In this document: one piece after another, positions 6,379 through 16,500 of the stretch | Layout of the letters: each line of letters starts with the position of its first letter | Numbering within the stretch: the first letter of the stretch is position 1 | Assembly: GCA_031551145.1 (NCBI GenBank) | Contig: JAVBNZ010000032.1 | Span: forward strand, 1-28,818 | DNA length: 28,818 nucleotides | Reading direction: 5' to 3' | Source of the DNA: WRKB01 sp031551145 | GTDB lineage: Bacteria > Desulfobacterota > Desulfovibrionia > Desulfovibrionales > Desulfovibrionaceae | Notes under the pieces: generated by a model | The model's input: only the letters and a program-made list of their open reading frames with translations | What the model was told of the DNA's origin: nothing | The model's database searches: none | Program-made: the position numbers and the translations under genes

Positions 6379-7166
6379 ACATGCGTGAAGCGTATGCCGT
6401 TATCGCGGCCGCCTGCCGCGCCGCCCGTCAGGGTGGGCTTATCGCCGGTTTCAACGGCAATCTCAGCCTGCGTCTGGCCGCGGGAGGGGAAGACTGGTGC
6501 GTGATCACCCGCTCCGGCGCGGCCAAGGGTTTTTTGCGGCCGACGGATCTGATCCGCGTGCGTTTCGGCGATGTCCCGGTTCCGGAAGCGGACGATTTCG
6601 AAGAGGAAGGCGGGATAGGGGATTCCGCCGTAAGCGGCCTGCTGGAGGACGAGGGCGACATGGGGTTGCCCGAACCCGACTTCGCGGCCGAACCGGGAGA
6701 GGAAGGCGCCTGGGAATCCGGCGCGCCCGCCGTCGCGAATCCGGCGGAAGACGACTGGAACATGGAGCAGCACGCGCCGGGGCCGGGACGGAATCCTTCC
6801 TCCGAATTGTCCATGCATCTTGCCCTCTACCGCGCCCGGCCGGACGCGACCGCCGTGGCGCACGTGCATCCGCCGCGCCTGACCGCGCTTTCCCTGCGCG
6901 TTCGGCCGGAGGATTTTCTGCGCCTGCCCCTGTATGAAGCCGAAACCATGCGCTCCCGCCTGGCCTTTATGCCCGCGTTGCCGCCCGGTTCGGACGAACT
7001 GGCCCTGGCGGCGGCCGCCGCCGCGCGTTCGGCCGACGCCCTGTGGATGGAACGGCACGGGCTCACCTGCCTGGGAACGGACATGTATGCGGCGCTGGCC
7101 CTGGCCGAGGAACTGGAGCATCTTGCCCGGGTGCAGCTTGCGCTGCTTGGCGGCAGGAGCGCCTAA
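6375..7166 (+). CDS. Class II aldolase/adducin-family protein with an acidic insertion
   Basis: 263 residues. Members are zinc-dependent aldolases or epimerases acting on sugar phosphates (fuculose-1-phosphate aldolase, ribulose-5-phosphate epimerase, methylthioribulose dehydratase). Seen here: GNLSLR at 28-33, SGAAKG at 47-52, the catalytic acid Glu144 in PSSE, zinc ligands His163 and His165 in HVHPP, and His228 in ERHG. All expected catalytic residues are present. Between the SGA loop and PSSE lies a stretch at about 70-138 that is rich in Glu, Asp, Gly and Pro and not part of the fold I know; it looks disordered. The start overlaps thiL as ATGA, so the two are translationally coupled. The substrate cannot be told from sequence. 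Confidence 0.85.
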   Translation: MNMREAYAVIAAACRAARQGGLIAGFNGNLSLRLAAGGEDWCVITRSGAAKGFLRPTDLIRVRFGDVPVPEADDFEEEGGIGDSAVSGLLEDEGDMGLPEPDFAAEPGEEGAWESGAPAVANPAEDDWNMEQHAPGPGRNPSSELSMHLALYRARPDATAVAHVHPPRLTALSLRVRPEDFLRLPLYEAETMRSRLAFMPALPPGSDELALAAAAAARSADALWMERHGLTCLGTDMYAALALAEELEHLARVQLALLGGRSA

Positions 7167-7545
7167 GAGCCTTTGCGATCGGTTTTTTCTGTACGGAAAG
7201 AGAAATATTTTCCGCGAGAGCGCTTGACGCTTTTTTTCTTTTTCGCTATTTTTAAAAAAATTGAAAATGTTTTTAAAAAATAAAATATAAATATAACTAT
7301 CTGAAAATAAAGAAAATATTTTATAGCATTCTCATATAATCTAGAAAATTTGATTTTTTCTCGAAAAAAAGTTCTTGCTTTTTTCGGCGTTGCGGCGTAG
7401 CTTTCCCGCAATATCATGCTGAAAAGTGTCGCTCAAAAAGTGAATATTTTTTTAACATACTTAAATACAAAGATATTTAAAACAAAGTCAGCGCTCAAAC
7501 AATTTTTAACCGCCTGATCCCAGGCAGTTCCTCAAGGAGACCGAC
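7167..7545 (+). promoter_or_regulatory. AT-rich leader of the adhesin gene
   Basis: 379 bases without a gene, strikingly AT-rich between two G+C-rich genes. A perfect -10 box (TATAAT) is at 7335-7340 but has no good -35; many other weak matches occur by chance. An inverted repeat TTTTTTC-TC-GAAAAAA is at 7354-7369. The adhesin ribosome-binding site AAGGAG is at 7533-7538. The composition suggests binding by nucleoid or silencing proteins; this is inference. Confidence 0.45.
7217..7240 (+). terminator. Possible terminator after the aldolase gene
   Basis: A short stem (AGAGCG/CGCTTT with one G-T pair, loop CTTGA) at 7217-7233 runs into a T-rich tract up to 7240. The stem is weak but the position, about 50 bases after the aldolase stop, fits the end of the hldD-thiL-aldolase operon. 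Confidence 0.4.
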
Positions 7546-10500
7546 ATGGCTGAAAACCAGAAGTTGATTCGTCCGGGCGCCGGTGAACAAGTCGCGCTGC
7601 CCGTCGGACCCGACGCCAAGCTGGAGTTCACTTTTAACCCCGGCGATGCCGACCTGAGCAAAGACGGGCAGAACTTTGTGCTCACTTTCCAGGACGGGGC
7701 AAAACTCACACTTGAGGGGTTTTACGATAATTTCGGCGACAACACTCAGCCGCCCACCCTTGTGATGGACGGGCAGGAGCTGCCGGGCGAACAATTCCTC
7801 GCCGCGCTGAACAATCCCGATCTCATGCCCGCGGCCGGTCCCGCGGCCGGCCCGGCGCTGGGCGGCGGTTCGTATGAAGACGCGCTTCTGGCCGGCGTCA
7901 GCGGCGTCGACCGCCTCGACAAACTCGTCTTTGACGGCTGGGGCCGCGGCACCGAACCCACCGAGGAGTTCATAGGCGGCCCCGGCGTGGATCCCGAGGA
8001 GCCCGGCGGCACCTTCAGCCTCGAAGCGTATACCGAACTTGGCGGCTCCGGCGGGGGGCTTTTCCATGCCGGCCTCTATGAAGACGGCCGGGCGTATCAG
8101 AATCTGTACGGCGAAGCCGATCCACAGGTTCCCGGCCGGCTGGAGCTCAATTTCCAGCCCACCGGCACCACGGTGGTGGACGGCATCCATCTCACCGGCT
8201 TTGACGCCGGCACCATGATTTTCAAGGGCACGCCCATTTCTGACGGGCAGGGCGGGTACACCAACGCCATCGTCGTTTCCGGCACTGATCATACCATCGA
8301 CTTCACTCACGCCGACTTCACCGGGGATGGCGTCTATATTCTGCCGCCGAGGAACAGCGACCACGACATGGATATCGACGCGGTCCTCGACCTGCGCGCC
8401 GCTTCGTCGGATCTCACCGGCACCGCGACCACCTCGTTCACCATCGTTGTGGACGCCGTGGCCGACAAGCCCGTGGCGGATCCGGCCGACTTCGGCCACG
8501 ACGTGGTGCAGCAGGACCACGCCGACAAGGATCACGGCAGATCCGGCGAAGCCCAGGACATCAAGCTCGACGTCAAGACCACGTTCGGCGACGTGCTGGA
8601 CGGTTCTGAAAAGCACTATTTCGACGTCGGCGGCATTCCTTCCGAATGGGAACCGGCCGGCACCCTGCCCGCCGGCTGGACGATAGTCGGCCAAACCGAT
8701 AACGGCGACGGCACCTACACCCTGCGCATCGACGTCAGCGCGGCCGCCACGGCGGACGCCCGGGCCAACGGCACCACCACCGGCACCGTGGACGGCGAGC
8801 TGCACTTCAATCCCAAAGACTGGACGAGCAGCGGCATTCAGGACGCCGCCGGCAACGACGTGGGCCGCCATGACAACGGCGACTTCAACGCCTCCGGCCC
8901 GGCCACGATCACCGTTACCGCCGTGGCCGTGGAAAGCGCGCAGGACGGCGAACTGGATATCAACAACAACACCGCCCGCACCGAAGTGGGCAGATTCACG
9001 GTGGATCTGCAGGAAGACGTGCCGGTTATCACCCAGGAGAGTATCATCCTGGGGACGAACGAAAAGGCCGGCGTGCAGACCGGGGAAATGGATTTCGCAA
9101 GCCTTGATGCCGCAACCCAGGCCCTGGCCAACCTGCAGACCACGGCTCCGGCCCTGGGCGTTGACCGGAAAACTTTCGACTTCAACCTCTTTTCCGACGG
9201 CAAGGTGGACGGCAAGACCGCCGGCGCGGCGGAAGGCACGCCTTCGGTGTCCTTCGACTCCTTCCCGGCTGACGGCGAGTTGTTCGCAAAACTGCCCGGC
9301 GACGCCGCCTACACCGCGCTGACCCGCGAAAGCGTCACCGACGCGAACGGCAACACCACGCTGACCTACTCCTGGACGGACGCGGGCGGCAAGCACGTGG
9401 CCCTGGTGGTCGTGCTTGAGCCCACCTTCAACGCCAACGGCACCGGCGAAGCCACGATGACCGTTATCCAGTACGCCGCCCTGCGGCACGAAACGGGCCT
9501 GGACACGAACGACCTGCCCATGAATTTCACCCTCAGAGTTACGGATAACGACGGCGATTCCGACACCATCAGCGCGATCTACGTCGCCAAGGACGACATT
9601 CCCGAAGCCGGCGCCGACGTTACGGCCGTGTTCGACGAAAAGATCGATACGCCCATTAGCGGCAACGTGCTGACCAAGCTCGTCACCGACCACGACGCCT
9701 CCAACGACAACGCCACCTACGCCAAGGCCGACTCCGGCTCCGACGGCTGGGAAGGCGGCAACGCGGGCGTGGTCGGCTACACGATTGCCCTGCCCGCCGG
9801 CTACAGCATCGACGGCACATCGGCCACAATGGCGATCGGCACGAGCTACACCATCCTCGACGCGAAGGGCAACGCCCAGGGCAGCTTCAGCCTGGACGCC
9901 CAGGGCAACTGGTCGTTCTCCAGCACGGGCGCCCAGGACGTGATCAAGGACTTCAAGTTCAGCGTCAACTACACCGTGCGGGACGCCGACGGCGACACCG
10001 ACACGGCGAACCTGAAGATCGACGTCAAGGCCGCGCCCCTGATGGCCGGCGTGACCGGCGACACCAAGGTGTTTGAAAGCGAGCTCGGCACGAACGGCAG
10101 CGTGAACGACGCGGCCGGCGTGGCCACGTACACCATCCAGGCCTACAATTATGACGGCGGCACAGCCGAGGGCGCGGCCCTGTACGAAGACATGTACGTC
10201 ACCCTCAAGATCTCCGCGCTCGGCACGGCGGGCAACGCTTCCTTGAGCGACATCGATCTTGCGAATGTAAAGGCGCTGAATCCCGGCGTGGTCACAGGCG
10301 TGAACGCCGCCATGGGCGAAATCACCGTGAAAATTCCGGCCGGCGACGCGGACGGCGCGGTGCAGCTCAAACTGCCCATGGCGGACGACAGCCTGGGCGG
10401 CTTCAACACGAAGAGCGACGGCCCGGTGGAGCACTACGACCTGAAGGTCACCGCCGTTACCGGCGACACGCCCGGCCACTATCTGCCGCCCACCGATCCG

Positions 10501-13500
10501 CAGTACGCCGCCAAGGGCGTGAACACCACGCAGGGCACCGACATCATCGACGACGGCACCACCACCCCGGTATGGAACGACCAGACCGGGCACTGGGAAG
10601 CCTTGTACGAAAATAACCGCCTCGACGGCGCGGGCGCTTACAACCACAAGACCGACGAGCATCCGCTGGACGGGCCGATGCTCAAGCTGGGCGTGACCGG
10701 GTTGACCAACGGCGCCTTGAAGGAGGGCTCCGCGGCCTCCTTCACGCTGGGCGGCACGCTGAACCCCAACACCGACGCGGGCTACACCTCCACCAAAGTC
10801 GGCGAGAACATAGAACTCACCCTGAAGGTGGAACTGGCTTCGGGCGCGAGCGCGGCCGACCTTACGGTCAGCGGCATGTCCGCCACGGGCGCAACCTACC
10901 AGTACTATAACGGCAGTTCCTGGGTGAGCATCGCCGCGGGCAGCAACATTCCCTCTTCAGCCTTCGACAAGAACGGCGTGCTGCAGGTCAAGGTCGTGCT
11001 GGTGAAGGGCGCGACCGACGCGAACACTTTCGACCTCGCGGATCTGAGCAAGGTCGGCCTGAAGATCACGGCGGTGAACGATACGCTTACCGAATCCGGC
11101 GAGCAGTTCAAGGTTTCCATCACCGAGGCGCACGGCGGCGAATCGACCTATTACGGCGAGCAATCAACCACGACCATCACCGAGGATCACAACGGTTCCA
11201 TAGCCATAGCCGGCTCCCAGGTGCTGGAAGGCAACGATCTGTCCTTCCAGGTCAAGGTTACGGGCACGGTCATCAACCCGGCCGTAGCCGCCAATGCCGA
11301 CGACGTGAAGGTGACCTTCACCTTCACCAAGGGCAGCGCCGACTTCACGGACGTGGATCTGAGCAAAGACGCTTTGCAGACCCACAACCCGAACATCACC
11401 ATCGTCAGCGTGACGACAAACCCGGACGGCACCGTCAGCGTTCAGGCCGTCATCAATGCCGGCGACTGGACAAAGAACCCCGACGGCTCCTACACGTACG
11501 ATCTGAAGGTGCCGACCGTTGTCGACGAACATGTGGCCGAGGCCGACGAAAAGCTGACCGTGGCGATTACCGAGGTGAGCGGCGCGGAAATCAAGGAAAT
11601 TACGCCTCAAGACATCGCCGCCGGCAAGAACCCCAGTGCCGAAGGCCTTATCCACGACGAGGCCACCCTGAGCCTGAGAGAGAACTCGACCATCCATGAA
11701 GATTCGCGCATGGGCGCGACCGTGGCCGAATACCACATCGACGTGGCCGACAAGGGCATTCCCGTCACGCAGGTGTCCGGCGACAGCGGCAAGGTGGCCG
11801 GTCAGGGCTTCACCTTCGACATCACGCTGAAGGACGGCACGGCTACGTTCGACCCGAACATGACCGACAACATCAACTCCGACGGCAGCATCCAGAACTG
11901 GAACGGTTCGACCGGAGCGGCCGACTACGGCTGGGCCATCGACGGCAAGCTGATTCAATACCATAATCTGAACACCCCGGAAGGCGTGGCCGATCTGAAG
12001 ACGGCAATCAACGACTACCTCGCGGCCAACGGCTATGACGGCATCACCGTAACCGGCGTGACCAACGGCGGCCGCACTCTGACCTTCAGCGTGGACAAGG
12101 GCGCGGACATCGACAAGCTCGAAAGCCTGCCCATCCAGGTCGGCGCGATAGACGACGCCGTGAGCGACAGCGGCGAAAAGTACAAGGTCATTCTTTCCAA
12201 CATCCAGGAAAAGGGCACGGACGACGGCGCTCAGCAGGTTGACAGCATCACCGTCACCAACCGTCAGGTGGAGACCACAATTCTTGACGACCAGGATAAA
12301 GGCTACCGCGACGGCTACCTAGTCGGCGTGCAGCCCGCGGTGTTCAGCGAAAGCTCGGATCTGACGGGCAACGCCTTCAAGGGCGACGGCTTCAAGATTC
12401 CCGTGCTGCTCTTCGACCGCAACAGCCCGGACGGCACGGTGCTGCAGAGCAACCCGCCCACCCAGGCCATCACCATCGTGCTGAACGTGAACGACGGCAG
12501 CGCCAAGGCCGGGCAGGACTATTACCTGAACGGCGACCAGGCCCAGACCGTGACCGTGCAGCCGAGCCAGTGGGTATTCGTGCCCGCCGCGGGCGGCGTG
12601 CCCGCGCACTGGGAGTTCAAGGTCGAAATCCCCCGCAACGACGACCGCCTGACCGAAGGCGACGAAACCTTCAGCGTCTCCATCAAGTCCACAAGCGGAC
12701 ACGAATCCTCGGCCATTCCGGATGGGGAAAACATCGGCGGCATCAAAAACAACGCCGACATGAAGATTGTGGACGACACCTCCCTCGGACCCAACCAGTA
12801 CGACGCGAACGGCAACCTCATCGTGGCCGGCGCGCTGGACGGCCCGGAACTGTTGAGCTTCGGCCCCAACGGCAAGGTTATCGAGCCCAAGGCGCCGGGC
12901 ATCGCCGGCGCGGACGCGAACGGCGAGCAGATCAACGAAACCGCGGCCGTCAACCCCGTGGAGTACAAGATCGTGCTCGACGCCGTGGCGGCGCAGGACA
13001 TCGTGGTCTTCATCAAGGTGGACGAACTGCCCAAGGACTTCCGCATTCCGGCCGGCAGCGAACTGAAGCTGCTGACCCCCGAAGCTCTGGCCGAGTTGCA
13101 AGGCCTGTACGGCAAGTACAACATCGATCCCAAGGGCGCGGGTTACTATCTGGTCATCAAGGAAGGCTTGGCCGAAGGCAGCTTCGAGGTCGAAATTCTG
13201 CACGACCACGATACCGCGAACAACCAGCGGGGCGTTGACCCCGGCGTGGACAAGATCCACATGGAAATCACTAACATGCAGGGCAGCGAAGTGCGCTTCG
13301 ATCCCAAGGAGCCGCTCAACACGAGCGACGTGAAGATCGAGGACGACATGCGCGGACCGGTGGTTCATCTGGATGCGCCCGCTGTGGATACAGGCGTAAG
13401 CGCCGCCCTCATTACGCTCAACGTGGAGAACGCGCCCGAAGGCCAGGGCGCATGGGCCACAGTGCAAATCAAATACAACAACAGTTCCACTGTGACAGAG

Positions 13501-16500
13501 GAGCGGGTCTGGATCGAGGCCGACGCGAACACCGGCCAACTCGTTCTGCCCGGCGTGAACCCCCAAGACATAGACCGCATCAAGATTCTCAATGCCGAAT
13601 ACGAGAACGGGGACAAATTCAAGCCGGGTAAGGAAGATGTAGATTGGACAGAGACCCAGGTCGACCGCACGTTTACCCTCAAGGCCGACATCCCGGTGGC
13701 AGTCACCGAAGCTGTGACCGTTACGATAGAGATCACCCATTCCGACGGTACGACCGAGCAGGTGCACATCACCATCCCGGCCGGTCAGCTCAGCGGATCG
13801 ATCACCCTGCCCAGCGCGGGTAAAGGCGATTACATCTACACCCAGGTCGTCGGCTCATCCGGCGGCGAAACGCAACACGATCCCAAGCTGAACTTCACGG
13901 ATCTGACCGGCCCCGGCGGCCCCGGCGGCCAGGAGCGCATCACGCTCGGCATCGAAGCCTCCGAGAACATCCGAGAACAGGGCGAAACCTCGGTCGAGTA
14001 CACGATCTCCGGCCATATCCCCGACAGCCACACCCAGAACGGCGACCTGAGCTTCACCATCAAGGTGATCAACCAGGACAGCTCGAACGGCGACTTCAAG
14101 GAGAGCGGCCCCGGGCACGACGTAACGGTCACCATACCCAAGGAACTGCTCGACGCGGTCGGCCCCGGCGGTGACTTCAAGGTCGTGATCACCAACGATG
14201 CGTCCGGCAACCCCGTGGCTACATTTACGGACACGGCCGGCAACCCGATTACCGTGCCCGGCCATGAAGTGTCCGTCACCCCGACCACCGCCGGCGACGG
14301 CGTGGCCCAGGCTTACGACGACAAGCTCATTGAAGGCACCGAAACCTTCACCTCCGTGATCACCGGCATCAAGGGCGGCGGCCCCGGCGGCGCAACCATC
14401 GATTCCGGCAAGCCGCTGGCCGATACGAACATCATCGACAACGACATCCCCGAATTGAAGGTAACCTATTGGCTGCAGAACGCGGACGGCACCTTCACGC
14501 AGATCGACACGGTCACCGAAGGCGACAAGGACGTGTTCGTGAAGGTGGAATTGGTGGATGCGGCCGGCAACCCGTTGACCTTAAGCGGCGGCTACCTGAC
14601 CATCGACCTCACGAAGGGCGGCGGCACCGCCACCGAAGGCGCGGACTTCTCCCTGCCCAACAATCACCTGGTTATCGACTCCGGCCAGAACTCGGCCATG
14701 GTCAAGCTGTTGCTGCCCAACGACTACAAAAGCGAAGATCCGGCGGACACCCTCGTCATCAAGGCCACCGTCGATCCGGCCAAGAGCGACCACGGTGTGG
14801 CCGGCCAAATTCAGGCGGGCTCCTCGGGCTCCCTGACCATCAACGATCTGGTGGACGGCCCCAACCTGCGCTTCACCGCCGGCGCCTCGACCATGTACGA
14901 AGACGGCGCCATGACCTTCAGCGTTACGCTCGACAAGGCGCTGGAAGAAAACGCCACCCTCACCTTCAAGGTGGATCTGGCCCCGGCCGGCACCGACACC
15001 AAGGACGGCTTCACCCTGAGCGACATCAAGTCGATCACGGTGGACGGCACGACCTACAAGTACGATCCGACGGACAACAGGTTCGAGGACCCGGACGGCA
15101 ACGACGCCTCCGCCAAGATCCACCTTGACGGCAACGGCGACATCATCTTCACGATGGTCATGAACAACGGCAGCAGCAAGGAAACCTTCAGCGTCCAACT
15201 GAACAACGACAAGATCAGCGAAAATAACGAACACCTCAACATCACCCTTACCGACGCCAAGGGCGGCGAACTGTGCATAGACGGCACGCCGTTCGCCAAC
15301 GTGGCGGACAAGCCTGTGGCCGACGTAACGGTGAAGGACGTGCTCGACGGCCCGACCGTTACCCTTACGCCCCACGGCGAAGGCACGGAAGGCGAAAGCG
15401 TCAGCGTGCAGCTCACTCTTACCGGCAAGTCCGACAGCACCGTGTCCGATACCGACATCACCCTCAAGCTGGGCCCGGATGTTCTGGCCAAGGTGGTGGA
15501 AGGCGACAAGGTCTCCGTGTACGACGGCAACAACAATCTCGTCGGCGAGTTCACCATCAACCTCGACGGCACGATGACCATCCATCTGGCCGAAGGCGTC
15601 AAGGGCCCGCTGACCCTGACCTTCCCCCTGCAGGACAACGCGGTGGAAGGCCCGAACGTTCCCTTCTCCATTTCCCTCAGCGGCATTGTGGGCGGGGAAT
15701 GCACCGTGGGCGGCGTGAGCGGCTACAGTTCCTCCGTGGTGGCCGAAACCGACGGCAGCCTGACCTTCGAACTGGACGGCAGCGCTTCCAAGCAGGACGC
15801 CCAGGCCACCATCACGATTGACGGCATCCCCGGCGACAACGCGGCCTTTGTGAAGGACGTCATTGTCTACGACGCCGCCGGCGCGAAGATCGCCACCATT
15901 CCCGGCACCGCCCTCACAGTTGTGGACGGCAAGCTGACCTACATTCTGCCCGACGCAATCAAGGCCAATGCGAGCCTCGACGGCGCCAAGGTGGTCGTGG
16001 AGTTCGACAAGACGCGGATGACCGACCCGGCGGACATAGCCGCCGCCAAGCTCAACGCTGTTGTCGGCCTCGGCCTGGAAGGCAAGGGCCTGACCATTCC
16101 GGTCAACGAAGACACCCTGGCCAAGGACGGCCCGGTGTTCACCGTGGACGCTCCGGCCGACGGCGTGGAAGGCGCTTCCGTGGTCTTCACCATTAACCCC
16201 AACGAGCAAGCCGGCTTTGAAACCACCGAGCAGGACATCAGCCTGACCTTCAAGCTCACCGGCGGCTACGCCGGCCGTGTGGTCGGTCTGGTCCTTTCGC
16301 CCGAAGCTCTGGCGGCGGGCCTGCAACTGAGCGGCCCCGTGGGCGGTCAGTACACCATCAAGCTGCCCGCCGGCACCGAACTGGACAACTGGGACGGCGC
16401 CGTCACGGCCACGCTCAACAGCACTGACGCCAAGATCGGCGCAAGCGGCAGCCTGGGAATCCAGCTTACCGGCACGAGCGGCGGCGAATCCACGCTGGGC

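Noticed and set aside
7495..10662. Very long open frame (over 1000 codons) antisense to the adhesin gene, and a similar one at 14581-18126
   Set aside because: They are shadows created by G+C-biased third positions of the adhesin gene. Their products are low-complexity Val/Gly/Ala/His-rich strings with no domain, and they lack binding sites.
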